Assembly (NCBI GenBank): GCA_041691015.1
Contig: JBEPVN010000034.1
Coordinates: 1-22,096 of the forward strand
DNA length: 22,096 bases
Origin: JBBSJT01 sp041691015
GTDB taxonomy: Bacteria > Chlamydiota > Chlamydiia > Chlamydiales > Parachlamydiaceae
Direction of reading: 5' to 3'
This document shows positions 8,078-16,601 of this stretch, one piece after another. Each line of letters opens with the position of its first letter. Position 1 is the first letter of the stretch. Under the pieces are notes generated by a model that worked only from the letters and a program-made list of their open reading frames with translations, had not been told where the DNA came from and made no database searches. Both the position numbers and the translations under genes were made by a program.

Positions 8078-8824
8078 ATGTTTTTATCATCAAGAACTGA
8101 TTATAATAAAAGTCAATTTACCCATACAGTAAACAATAAAAATGAATTTCTCGTTGAAAGTACTCGGGGCAGCTATAATAAAAAATACGAAGTTATAAAA
8201 TTAAATTTTCTCGGAACTGTTTTTGCAAAGATTGCCGATTCCTTCTCTGCAAAAGAACGTTTTGTTAATTGGGCATCAAACTCAAAAATCATCAGCGCCG
8301 ATAAAATTAATGCAGCAATGGAAGATGCGTTGAAACCAAAACCTATACCTTCACATGTACCAAAACAGCAAGCTGAAGATTTACAAAATAAAACAATGAT
8401 CCTGCAGAAATTAAAAGATCCTAACTGTTCTGATTTGGAGCTCTATCAATTTATGAAAAATATGGTTACGGGTTACAAAGGTACTAAAATAATAAATGAC
8501 ACCCTCGGCGATAAAGAGACCTTAAGAGAAATATTTAAGAACGAAAAAAATAAAGATATTTATGTCTTTTTACAGGAACAAGCCATTATCGAAGAAAAAG
8601 ATCAATGGGAAGCCGGCAAAAAAAACGGCCAATTAGATCCTATTTTCCATAAAGATAAACTTCAAAAATTAAATAAAAGTATGCTCCCAAGGGAACTCTA
8701 CAAGTTTGTTATGGCAGCAAAAATCTCTCCTGAGGAAATTAAAGACTTGGGGGTAACTTCCTTTGGTGCCTGTAGAAATGTAGATTCATTTTTTGAAAGA
8801 TACAAAACACCTACTATTAAATAG
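8078..8824 (+). CDS. Hypothetical protein, unrecognised
   Basis: 248 residues with no family that I recognise. It has no signal peptide and one modest hydrophobic patch near residue 45 (LNFLGTVFAKIADSF). A proline-rich linker follows (KPKPIPSHVPK, about 88-98). The rest is charged and looks helical, with a segment GDKETLREIFKNEKNKD. AAAGG (8066-8070) is 7 nt before ATG and the N-terminus is Ser/Asn-rich. The small gene at 8866 follows after 41 nt, so the two are probably co-transcribed. A disordered N-terminus plus a helical body would fit a type III-secreted effector, but nothing in the sequence proves that. Confidence 0.75.
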   Translation: MFLSSRTDYNKSQFTHTVNNKNEFLVESTRGSYNKKYEVIKLNFLGTVFAKIADSFSAKERFVNWASNSKIISADKINAAMEDALKPKPIPSHVPKQQAEDLQNKTMILQKLKDPNCSDLELYQFMKNMVTGYKGTKIINDTLGDKETLREIFKNEKNKDIYVFLQEQAIIEEKDQWEAGKKNGQLDPIFHKDKLQKLNKSMLPRELYKFVMAAKISPEEIKDLGVTSFGACRNVDSFFERYKTPTIK

Positions 8825-8865
8825 AGATTTATATTTTCAATTATAAATAAACACTGAGGTGAACA

Positions 8866-9087
8866 ATGCCCACTATTAGCGACTTCAATAAGGACCCCTC
8901 AAGTTATACTTTATATATTGAAAAAGATGCAAAAGGCAAAGAAGCCATCAAAGCTGCAAAAAAAGGGATTGTAACGTGGGTTTATGCGAATTTGATAAAC
9001 CCGAAAGATTATGAAATTGAAAAAATCATTTTTAAATTAAGCGCTCAATATGTTGAAAAAAATCCTGAATTAGCTAACAACCTTTAG
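8866..9087 (+). CDS. Small hypothetical protein
   Basis: 73 residues, unrecognised. It has a good Shine-Dalgarno (GAGGTG, 8856-8861) 4 nt before ATG and reads as a small soluble protein: a polar N-terminus, a helix KGKEAIKAAKKG, then WVYANLINPKDYEIEKIIFKL. It sits 41 nt after the 248-residue gene and just before uvrA, and ends at TAG 9085-9087 within a possible terminator. It may be a partner or chaperone of the protein encoded upstream. That is only a guess from position and size. Confidence 0.7.
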   Translation: MPTISDFNKDPSSYTLYIEKDAKGKEAIKAAKKGIVTWVYANLINPKDYEIEKIIFKLSAQYVEKNPELANNL

Positions 9088-9117
9088 ATGGTTTTTTAAA
9101 AATTAGCTTATTTTTAA
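9072..9117 (+). terminator. Possible AT-rich terminator before uvrA
   Basis: AACC (9079-9082) and GGTT (9090-9093) form a short stem ending in a T-run, overlapping the stop codon of the small gene. Outside it AGCTAA (9072-9077) pairs with TTAGCT (9103-9108). A competing stem pairs TTAAAAAT (9096-9103) with ATTTTTAA (9110-9117). The stems are weak in GC, so termination is uncertain. Confidence 0.35.
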
Positions 9118-9137
9118 GTTTCCAATAAAAGAATATT

Positions 9138-9167
9138 TTGGCATAATCTTATTTTTATCTATATAAC
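9138..9167 (+). promoter_or_regulatory. Likely uvrA promoter
   Basis: TTGGCA (9138-9143) and TATAAC (9162-9167) are 18 nt apart, each matching consensus at 5 of 6 positions. The expected start of transcription leaves a leader of only about 15-20 nt, and no Shine-Dalgarno is visible before ATG 9191. I see no SOS-type LexA box. Confidence 0.55.
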
Positions 9168-9190
9168 TTATCCTAAGTATTTTACACCAT

Positions 9191-12100
9191 ATGAACCAAC
9201 GCCAGATCATTCTTAAAAAAGTCAATGTCCATAACTTGAAATCCGTTGATTTGACGATCAATAAAAACGAGCTCATTGTTTTTACAGGCGTTTCAGGTTC
9301 CGGAAAATCTTCCTTGGCATTTGATACATTGTATGTCGAGGGTCAAAGACGCTACGTCGAGTCCCTCTCTACTTTTGCAAGAAGGCAGCTTGGAGAAATG
9401 TCCAAACCGGATATCGAACATGCCTCCGGGATTACGCCAACTATTTCCATCGAGCAAAAGACAGCCGGCAAAAATCCTCGCTCCACTGTCGGCACAATGA
9501 CCGAAATTTATGATTATTTAAGAGTGCTCTATGCGCGTGTTGCAACTCCTCACTGTCCTGTAAGTGGAGAGGCAGTTTTGCCGCAAAGTCGCGATAAGAT
9601 CATCAAAACGATCCAAAATGGGATGTTGAAGCAAAAGCTCATCCTTTTAGCCCCCTATGCCAAAGGAAAAAAAGCAGAATTCAAAGAAGACTTCCAAGAT
9701 CTGCTTAGAAAAGGCTTTATGCGGGCAAGAGTCGATAACAAAATGATCAATCTAAACGATGAGATCACATTGGATGGCAATGTAGCCCACGATGTCGATA
9801 TCGTGATAGATAGATTATCTGTAGAACCTGAAAATTTTTCACGTATCGCAGAATCTGTTACTATCGCTTTGAATTTTGGTAATGGCGTACTAATTGCTTT
9901 AGACACCGCAACAAATGAAGAGACTCTTTTTTCAACGCATGCTTTTTCGCCAAAATCAGGCCTTTATTACTCCTCCTTAGAGCCTCAGGACTTTTCTTTT
10001 AATAGCCCGTTTGGGATGTGTCCTACATGTTCTGGTCTTGGAATCTCTTCTGAATTTGATTTGGAGAAAATCATAGATGAAAATTTAAGCATATCAGACG
10101 ATTGCTGCAGTGTTGCAAGCTCTTATGAAACCGTTAAATTCGGCAATATCTACGACAATTTAGCGGCCATTTATAAATTCAGCGTAAAAACTTCCTGGAA
10201 GAAGCTAAGTGCCTCTGCAAAAAAAGTATTTTTGTATGGAACTGACAAAAAATGGACAAAAATGCATTTTGTCCATCCGGAAACAGGAGCTACTTGGGTC
10301 GACCATATTCAGTGGAGAGGCGTTCTTTACGAGGCAAAATTTAAGCTATCAGAAGCTAAAAGCGATGCCTACCGCAACAAAATGAAAAAATTGATGAGCG
10401 AGCAAATATGCCCTGCCTGTCATGGAGAAAAATTAAAGCCCTATCCCGCTGCTGCAACAATTAACGGCAAACGCATCGCAGAATTAACCGCCATGACTGC
10501 ATCTAACTGTTTAAAATTTTTCAAAGCATTGAAATTAAGCTCAAATGATCTCCTCATCGCAGACGAGCTTTTAAAAGAAATTACGATGAGGCTTGAGTTT
10601 CTGATCGAAGTCGGCTTGCATTATTTAACATTGGATAGAACAGCCCCTACACTATCTGGCGGAGAAGCGCAAAGGGTTCGCCTTGCATCACAAATTGGTT
10701 GCGGACTTGTCGGCATCACCTATATTTTAGATGAACCCTCTATTGGCTTGCACCCAAGGGACAACAAAAAACTCATCAAAACATTAAAGCAGCTTCGCGA
10801 TATCGGAAACACTGTTATCGTCGTTGAACACGATGAAGAAACGATTTTGGAAGCAGATACTGTAGTCGATGTGGGTCCTGGACCTGGCACAAGAGGCGGA
10901 AAAATTGTTGTCAACGGAACAGTTACCGATCTTTTGAACAACGCAGAATCTTTTACAGGAAGATATTTATCCGGCAAACTGACGATTCCCATCCCAAAAA
11001 AACGAAAAAAACCCTCTAAGGAAGCAATTGAAATCAAGGGAGCGACACATCATAACTTAAAAAATGTCAATGTCAAATTTCCTTTGGGAGTTTTTACGGC
11101 AGTGACGGGAGTTTCAGGTTCTGGTAAGTCCTCCCTTGTCATAGACATCCTCTACCCTGCCCTTTCCAATTCCTTACACCATGGAGAACATACCGTAGGG
11201 GCTCATAAAGAAATCAAAGGGATTGAATATATCGATAAGGTGATCGCAATCGATCAATCCCCAATAGGAAGAAACCCAAGGTCCAATCCGTCCACCTACA
11301 TTAAATTATTTGATGAGATCAGAGATCTTTTCAGCGAGCTTCCTGAAAGTAAAAGTAGAGGCTATAAACCGGGACGCTTTAGCTTTAATGTAAAGGAAGG
11401 GTCTTGCCCTGAATGCGAAGGCATGGGAATGATTAAGATCGATATGGATTTTATGGAAGATGCTTTTGTTCCGTGTCCTCTTTGTGAACAAAAACGCTTC
11501 GACCACGAAACCCTTACTGTTTTTTACAAAGGAAAAAATATTTACGATATCCTTGAAATGGAAGTTCACGAAGCGCTTGAATTTTTTAACAACATACCCT
11601 CCATCAAGAAAAAATTAGAAATGCTCCAGAAAGTGGGTCTTGACTATATCAAGCTTGGACAATTTTCAACGACGCTCTCTGGCGGTGAAGCACAAAGGGT
11701 CAAGCTCGCAAAAGAATTATGCCGTCCATCGACCGGAAAAACAGTATATATATTAGATGAGCCGACAACGGGGCTGCACTTTCACGATATCAAGCATTTG
11801 CTTGTCGTTTTACATGAACTTGTCGATCGCGGCAACACCGTGATTGTGATTGAACACAACATGGATGTCGTTAAAACTGCCGATTGGATCATTGATATCG
11901 GTCCAGATGGCGGAGCCTATGGCGGAGAGGTTGTAGCTATCGGAAAGCCAGAAGAGATAGCAAAATCAGACTCCCCAACTGGTGAATATCTCAAAAAAGC
12001 GCTTTATCCCGCAAAAATAAATAAAACAGAAAAAATTCATACTGAACCGCTTGCAGAAATAAACGAAATCACAATAAAAGGCGCAGAGCAAAATAACTTG

Positions 12101-14860
12101 AAAAACATCGATGCTGTAATCCCAAGAAACAAAATCACAGTTTGCACAGGACCGTCCGGCTCTGGCAAGACATCTTTTGCTTTTGAGACGATCTATGCAG
12201 AAGGGCAAAGACGCTACATTGAATCGCTCTCTCCTTACGCAAGGCAATTTGTTTCCCAAATGCCAAAACCAAAAGTGGCTGATGTAAGCGGCCTGTCTCC
12301 AGCTGTTGCAATCGAGCAAAAATCGCATGCCGGCAATCCAAGAAGTACTGTCGGAACGATGACAGAAATTTATGACTATTTAAGACTGCTTTTTGCACAC
12401 CTTGGAATTGCGCATTGTCCAGAAACATTAGAAGTCATTAAAGCCATTTCAAAGAGCCACGTCGTAAAACGTATTTTAACCTATCCTGAAAATGAAAAAA
12501 TTCAAGTCTTAGCTCCAATAGAAATTAAAAAAAATGAAAGATTCGAAGATGTCATTTCACGTCTTAAAGCTTTAGGATTTGTCAGGATCCGTTTAAACGG
12601 TGAATTTTTTGACTTGGATTTACCGGTTGCCTCCTTTAATTTTGATAAAAAACGTAAGAACGAATTCTGCCTTGTCATAGACCGCTTGAAAGTAAACGGC
12701 ACCATCCAAAACCGCTTGTTTGAAGCTGTAGAAAATGCTTGCTCCTTTGGACAAGGCAAGCTTATCATCATGCGGGAAGAGGGGGATGTTTTCTTTAATT
12801 TGTCTTTTGCAGTGGAAAGTACAGGAAAATCCTATCCGGAAATCACTCCCCACACATTTGCCTTTAATGACAAACAAGGAATGTGTTTGGATTGCTTGGG
12901 GCTTGGCTACCAATATGGGGCCAATTTGACTCAAAGTGAAGAGATCATGGACCAGTCAATTCTTTCCCTTGTAAAAACGTTATGGAAAGATCATTTCAAT
13001 TATATCAATAAAAAACTTCTGAATATGTTTTTAGAAGCTGAAGGAATAGATCCCTATACACCATTAAATCTTTTACGAAATGACAAACTCCAGATTTTAA
13101 TGAATGGATCACCGCCAGATCATGTCTATATCAGTTCTTCTGGTTTTAAATTCAGATGGGCTGGCATTAACGAGGTGTTTCAAAAAGCAGGAAAAGCAGC
13201 GCACGGCTATATCAAAGAAATGATTATACCTCTTTTAGATGAGCATGAATGTTCATCTTGTAAAGGAACAAGATTAAATCCCCTAGCTCGCAATGTCACA
13301 ATAAATGGATTATCAATTGCAGACATTTGCAGGATGCCGCTTGATCAATCCTCTCTTTTTATCGAAAATTTAAAAATTGATTCCGACGACAGTAAATTAC
13401 TGGATGAAGTCCACACGCAATTAAAAAGACGTTTAAATTTTCTTTGCGAAGTTGGCCTGCAATACATTCAGCTTGAAAGAAGAGCGCCCACCTTAAGCGG
13501 CGGTGAAGCGCAAAGAATACGTCTTGCAAAACAGCTTGGCAGCGGTTTAACCGGAGTTCTTTATGTTTTGGATGAGCCTACAATCGGTCTTCACCCAAAA
13601 GATAATGCAAGGCTGAACAATGCACTCCAGCAATTAAAAGAGCTTGGCAATACTTTGATTTTGGTAGAGCATGATCCATTGACTATTGCAACTGCAGATT
13701 ACATACTGGACTTCGGGCCAAAATCGGGAGCTTTAGGCGGTCATATCACGGCGCGCGGCACCTTAAAAGAAATCAAACGCAACAAAAATTCTTTAACCGG
13801 CGCTTATTTATCCGGTAAAATCAGCATTCCTATTCATGAAAAACGAACATGTTTTACAAAGGGTGCGATCAAGATCGAAAATGCCGCATTAAACAACTTA
13901 AAAAATATCTCGTGCGAAATTCCGATAAGCGCTCTAACTTGCGTGACCGGAGTCTCAGGCTCTGGAAAATCGACATTGATCAATCATATTTTACTGCCAG
14001 CTGTTACAAAAGGTCTCTTCAAAGAAGACACCCTCACAATAAGTGGAGCGAAAGTCTCAGGGATTGATCATTTTGAAAAAATCATTTCGATAGACCAAAA
14101 CCCGATAGGAAGAACTGTGCGCTCTGATGTCGGTACTTATGTGGATCTATTAACCCGCATGCGTGAATTTTTTGTTTCTTTGCCGCAGGCTAAAACAAAA
14201 GGGTTAAGCGGCGCTCATTTTAGCTATAATCACCGTAAAGGCATGTGTCCAACGTGCTTTGGTCTTGGCTATAGACGAATCGAGATGCTATTTCTTCCGG
14301 AAGTTAAAGTGCAGTGCGAAGATTGCAAAGGCATGAGATTAAATCCTGTCAGCTTGGAAATACGCTACGGCGGTAAAACTTTTGGAGAATGGCTTGATAC
14401 AACAGTTGATGAAACAAAAGTTGCTTTTCAGAATCATCCGCGCATTGTCCGCATCTTAGACACTTTGATAGCAGTAGGCCTTGGCTATCTAAAGCTTGGA
14501 CAAGAAACCTCCTCGTTATCTGGGGGTGAGGCGCAGCGGATTAAGCTATCTCGCGAGCTTGCCAAAAGATCCTCCGGCAAGACGCTTTATTTGCTCGATG
14601 AACCAACAACTGGCCTTCATAGCGACGATATAGCCAAATTACTTAGCGTGCTGCAAAAGCTTGTCGATAAAGGTAATACTATGGTCATCATCGAACATAA
14701 CATGGACATCATCAAAAATGCGGACTATATCATTGATTTGGGTCCAGAAGCTGGCAGTAAAGGCGGCAGCATCGTCAAAACAGGCACAGCCGCAGAAATC
14801 ATGAATTGCAAGAAATCCTATACTGGCAAATACCTCAAAGACTACCTAGCTATCCCTTAA
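9191..14860 (+). CDS. uvrA: Double-length UvrA, excinuclease ABC subunit A
   Basis: DNA-damage recognition ATPase of nucleotide excision repair, acting with UvrB. Ordinary UvrA has about 940 residues and two ABC cassettes. This one has 1889 residues and four, as two complete UvrA units in tandem. The Walker A motifs begin at about residues 33, 640, 987 and 1587 (GVSGSGKSS, GVSGSGKSS, GPSGSGKTS, GVSGSGKST). The LSGGEAQR signatures start at about 488, 829, 1435 and 1776. Each half carries zinc-finger Cys pairs (CPTC, CPAC, CPEC and CPLC; then CLDC, CSSC, CPTC and CEDC). The units join at about 950-960 through a Lys-rich linker. All key motifs are intact, so both halves should be active, folding like the UvrA dimer within one chain. 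Long UvrA is a chlamydial trait. Confidence 0.98.
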   Translation: MNQRQIILKKVNVHNLKSVDLTINKNELIVFTGVSGSGKSSLAFDTLYVEGQRRYVESLSTFARRQLGEMSKPDIEHASGITPTISIEQKTAGKNPRSTVGTMTEIYDYLRVLYARVATPHCPVSGEAVLPQSRDKIIKTIQNGMLKQKLILLAPYAKGKKAEFKEDFQDLLRKGFMRARVDNKMINLNDEITLDGNVAHDVDIVIDRLSVEPENFSRIAESVTIALNFGNGVLIALDTATNEETLFSTHAFSPKSGLYYSSLEPQDFSFNSPFGMCPTCSGLGISSEFDLEKIIDENLSISDDCCSVASSYETVKFGNIYDNLAAIYKFSVKTSWKKLSASAKKVFLYGTDKKWTKMHFVHPETGATWVDHIQWRGVLYEAKFKLSEAKSDAYRNKMKKLMSEQICPACHGEKLKPYPAAATINGKRIAELTAMTASNCLKFFKALKLSSNDLLIADELLKEITMRLEFLIEVGLHYLTLDRTAPTLSGGEAQRVRLASQIGCGLVGITYILDEPSIGLHPRDNKKLIKTLKQLRDIGNTVIVVEHDEETILEADTVVDVGPGPGTRGGKIVVNGTVTDLLNNAESFTGRYLSGKLTIPIPKKRKKPSKEAIEIKGATHHNLKNVNVKFPLGVFTAVTGVSGSGKSSLVIDILYPALSNSLHHGEHTVGAHKEIKGIEYIDKVIAIDQSPIGRNPRSNPSTYIKLFDEIRDLFSELPESKSRGYKPGRFSFNVKEGSCPECEGMGMIKIDMDFMEDAFVPCPLCEQKRFDHETLTVFYKGKNIYDILEMEVHEALEFFNNIPSIKKKLEMLQKVGLDYIKLGQFSTTLSGGEAQRVKLAKELCRPSTGKTVYILDEPTTGLHFHDIKHLLVVLHELVDRGNTVIVIEHNMDVVKTADWIIDIGPDGGAYGGEVVAIGKPEEIAKSDSPTGEYLKKALYPAKINKTEKIHTEPLAEINEITIKGAEQNNLKNIDAVIPRNKITVCTGPSGSGKTSFAFETIYAEGQRRYIESLSPYARQFVSQMPKPKVADVSGLSPAVAIEQKSHAGNPRSTVGTMTEIYDYLRLLFAHLGIAHCPETLEVIKAISKSHVVKRILTYPENEKIQVLAPIEIKKNERFEDVISRLKALGFVRIRLNGEFFDLDLPVASFNFDKKRKNEFCLVIDRLKVNGTIQNRLFEAVENACSFGQGKLIIMREEGDVFFNLSFAVESTGKSYPEITPHTFAFNDKQGMCLDCLGLGYQYGANLTQSEEIMDQSILSLVKTLWKDHFNYINKKLLNMFLEAEGIDPYTPLNLLRNDKLQILMNGSPPDHVYISSSGFKFRWAGINEVFQKAGKAAHGYIKEMIIPLLDEHECSSCKGTRLNPLARNVTINGLSIADICRMPLDQSSLFIENLKIDSDDSKLLDEVHTQLKRRLNFLCEVGLQYIQLERRAPTLSGGEAQRIRLAKQLGSGLTGVLYVLDEPTIGLHPKDNARLNNALQQLKELGNTLILVEHDPLTIATADYILDFGPKSGALGGHITARGTLKEIKRNKNSLTGAYLSGKISIPIHEKRTCFTKGAIKIENAALNNLKNISCEIPISALTCVTGVSGSGKSTLINHILLPAVTKGLFKEDTLTISGAKVSGIDHFEKIISIDQNPIGRTVRSDVGTYVDLLTRMREFFVSLPQAKTKGLSGAHFSYNHRKGMCPTCFGLGYRRIEMLFLPEVKVQCEDCKGMRLNPVSLEIRYGGKTFGEWLDTTVDETKVAFQNHPRIVRILDTLIAVGLGYLKLGQETSSLSGGEAQRIKLSRELAKRSSGKTLYLLDEPTTGLHSDDIAKLLSVLQKLVDKGNTMVIIEHNMDIIKNADYIIDLGPEAGSKGGSIVKTGTAAEIMNCKKSYTGKYLKDYLAIP

Positions 14861-14864
14861 ATGA

Positions 14865-14944
14865 GTGCAAGCTTTTTTTAAAGTATCACCACAAAGTGGT
14901 GATACTTTAGCCTCTTTAGCCTCTCTGTTAAAAAAAGCTTGCAC
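14865..14944. repeat. Nested palindrome after uvrA
   Basis: A perfect 17-bp inverted repeat, GTGCAAGCTTTTTTTAA (14865-14881) and its exact complement (14928-14944), encloses 46 nt. Inside it, a second stem is centred on 14893-14895. The right arm shares 16 nt (14927-14942) with 220-235 upstream of the symporter. The element lies between the converging uvrA and zinc-module genes, so it may end transcripts from both sides. The nested stems and repeated arms suggest a small repeated extragenic palindrome rather than a simple terminator. Confidence 0.65.
14879..14909. terminator. Probable bidirectional transcription terminator hairpin
   Basis: A perfect 14-bp stem (14879-14892 with 14896-14909) closes on a 3-nt AAA loop. 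It starts 18 nt after the uvrA stop, within the convergent gap before the gene ending at 14966. The T-run (14873-14879) precedes it on the plus strand instead of following it. It therefore lacks the classical U-tail in either direction, and termination is inferred from position and stem strength. Confidence 0.5.
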
Positions 14945-14965
14945 CCTTTTAGATTGGTCTTTAAG

Positions 14966-15418
14966 CTAGGATTCATTTTCTTCTTCTTCTGAGGAGCTAT
15001 CAGAGCAAAATAGTCCAATATAATCAAACACTTTACAAAGCTTTTGGGGGTCATCAAAGAACAATTTATGCTTTTCCATGTAATGAATATCGATTTCTTT
15101 AAACGCTACACTTGCCTTGTTATTCAAATTTAAGACTTTAAACCTGGAAGTACTTAAAGTTTTGTAAGAGCATAAACGACAGGTGGATTCCTTATTTTTT
15201 TTCTGAATATCTACTCTTAGGGAATATTCATAGGGTCTTGTAGAAAACCAGATAAATAAGCCTTTGGATAAAATTTCAGAGCTTTTCACAAGCAATTGGA
15301 CCTCACTTACAAGCGACCACTCGTCAACTTTTTCCTCTTTAAGTGCGTCTTTGTATTTTCTACTTTGAGATACCACTTCAGGAGATATTTCATATCGAAC
15401 TGCATCATGAACGTTCAT
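14966..15418 (-). CDS. Zinc-finger-like protein, one CxxC-x28-HxxxxH module
   Basis: 150 residues, paralogous to the upstream 357-residue protein. It has one copy of the module: Cys80, Cys83, His112 and His117 in the order C-x2-C-x28-H-x4-H, with RFKVLN after the Cys pair and HYMEKH at the His pair. DPQKLCKVFD follows. The geometry suggests one tetrahedral zinc site, but the 28-residue gap is longer than in classical C2H2 fingers (about 12), so this is not a standard finger. The tail is Ser/acidic (CSDSSSEEEENES). GGAG (plus 15428-15431) lies 9 nt before ATG and the gap from the upstream gene is 24 nt, so the two form an operon. Function unknown; nucleic-acid or protein binding is inference. 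Confidence 0.8.
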   Translation of the reverse strand: MNVHDAVRYEISPEVVSQSRKYKDALKEEKVDEWSLVSEVQLLVKSSEILSKGLFIWFSTRPYEYSLRVDIQKKNKESTCRLCSYKTLSTSRFKVLNLNNKASVAFKEIDIHYMEKHKLFFDDPQKLCKVFDYIGLFCSDSSSEEEENES

Positions 15419-15442
15419 AGATTTTCACTCCATTTTTTGATT

Positions 15443-16516
15443 TTATAGATGAGCTTGCTCAAGCACTTCACAGGCAATTTTAGGATCAATCCTATATTCT
15501 CCGGAGGCAGGAGTTGAAAAATAGTCATGTTTTTCAAGGAAATGCAAGGCAAATTGCCCAAATTTGATCTTTTGCCCGTTTTGTATGTTTTCAATAGTGT
15601 AAAAGCAGTTTGTTTTTTCAACATAAGTGCAAAATATACACCCTGTACATGTGTCAGAAACATCTTCCTTGATGACCCTAAATATATCATATACGACTTT
15701 ATTAGATGCTGACTTTAAGATGATATCTTTCAATTGATTAAATAATTGCTTATGGGTTACTCCAAAACTAGTAAGTACAGTGCGATCTTGCATCGCTATT
15801 TCTTTTCTTGTTTGAAACGTTTCTAAAAACTCCTCCATCGATTGATTGTAGCCGGGGTGTGTAAAAAGAAACTTTATATCCTCTTGCGATGCTGTAAAAA
15901 TACTGCCTATCTCCGGTTTAAAATTGAAATCACTATCTGAACTGCTATCTGTACTTTCTTCATCAAGAGATGCGGAATCAATTGTAGCAAGTTCAAATAA
16001 TTTACAAATTTGTATTGGATCTAAAGAAGTATCATTAAAACTCATTCTATTCTGAACCCAAAAGTCGAAGTAATCGTGTTTTTCAATTAAATGAAGATTC
16101 AATTCTACAAAATTTAATTCTTGCTTATTGCATGCGTTCAATAATTTAAAACGGTGCGATGAGAGCTCCTGATGGTCGCATAACCAACATTTTGCAGGAT
16201 CTCTAATTTTCCATATTTCGATGTAGATGCCGTCTATAATAGTTTCTGACGGAAAATCACCTGTTGATTTTTTAGCTCTATCTAAAAGTGATCTTAACTT
16301 TTCTACAAGAGTTACCCCGGTAATTTCCATCATTTTCAACTTGGCAGTGTCAAAAATCGCTGAATCTCTTAAAACCCTGCATTTCTTAAGGAACTTATAT
16401 TGACTTTGAATATTTTCAAATAAAGGTTTTTGTTCAGGACAATTTTTTTGATAAAGACTAAAAAATTGTTCATCCGTTGTTGTCAAAATGCTTTCTATCT
16501 GAAAACTAGTATCCAT
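15443..16516 (-). CDS. Zinc-finger-like protein, two CxxC-x28-HxxxxH modules
   Basis: 357 residues made of two related halves. Module one has Cys110, Cys113, His142, His147 (CWLC, then HLIEKHDYF). Module two has Cys293, Cys296, His325, His330 (CIFC, then HFLEKHDYF). Both have exactly 28 residues between the pairs and end in DP-x3-C-x3-E. The halves also agree outside the metal site: both open with [IL]-x-T-x-x-x-E and contain GVT before a helical stretch. They are joined by a Ser/acidic linker (EESTDSSSDSDF). AAGGA is 6 nt before ATG. It lies first in an operon with the 150-residue paralogue and diverges from the DUF192 gene. Internal duplication is visible in sequence; zinc binding and a host-directed role are inferred. 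Confidence 0.82.
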   Translation of the reverse strand: MDTSFQIESILTTTDEQFFSLYQKNCPEQKPLFENIQSQYKFLKKCRVLRDSAIFDTAKLKMMEITGVTLVEKLRSLLDRAKKSTGDFPSETIIDGIYIEIWKIRDPAKCWLCDHQELSSHRFKLLNACNKQELNFVELNLHLIEKHDYFDFWVQNRMSFNDTSLDPIQICKLFELATIDSASLDEESTDSSSDSDFNFKPEIGSIFTASQEDIKFLFTHPGYNQSMEEFLETFQTRKEIAMQDRTVLTSFGVTHKQLFNQLKDIILKSASNKVVYDIFRVIKEDVSDTCTGCIFCTYVEKTNCFYTIENIQNGQKIKFGQFALHFLEKHDYFSTPASGEYRIDPKIACEVLEQAHL

Positions 16517-16601
16517 TATTTATCCTTGCTTTTCGTTATTCTGTTGCTTTAGAAGACTGATTTGTTGTAATTTTTTGTAAACATTTTTGGAAAAAAAGTA
16601 T

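Noticed and set aside
9088..9190. LexA/SOS box before uvrA
   Set aside because: I looked for a CTG-N10-CAG or GAAC-N4-GTTC type site and found none; only a housekeeping-type promoter is visible.
9655..12934. Many antisense frames of 80-120 codons inside uvrA
   Set aside because: The uvrA frame carries four intact ATPase cassettes; antisense frames arise from its codon bias and have no ribosome sites of note.
15415..15690. 91-codon minus-strand frame overlapping the zinc-module gene
   Set aside because: It is a frame shadow of the second C-x2-C-x28-H-x4-H module, which is clearly coded in the other frame.
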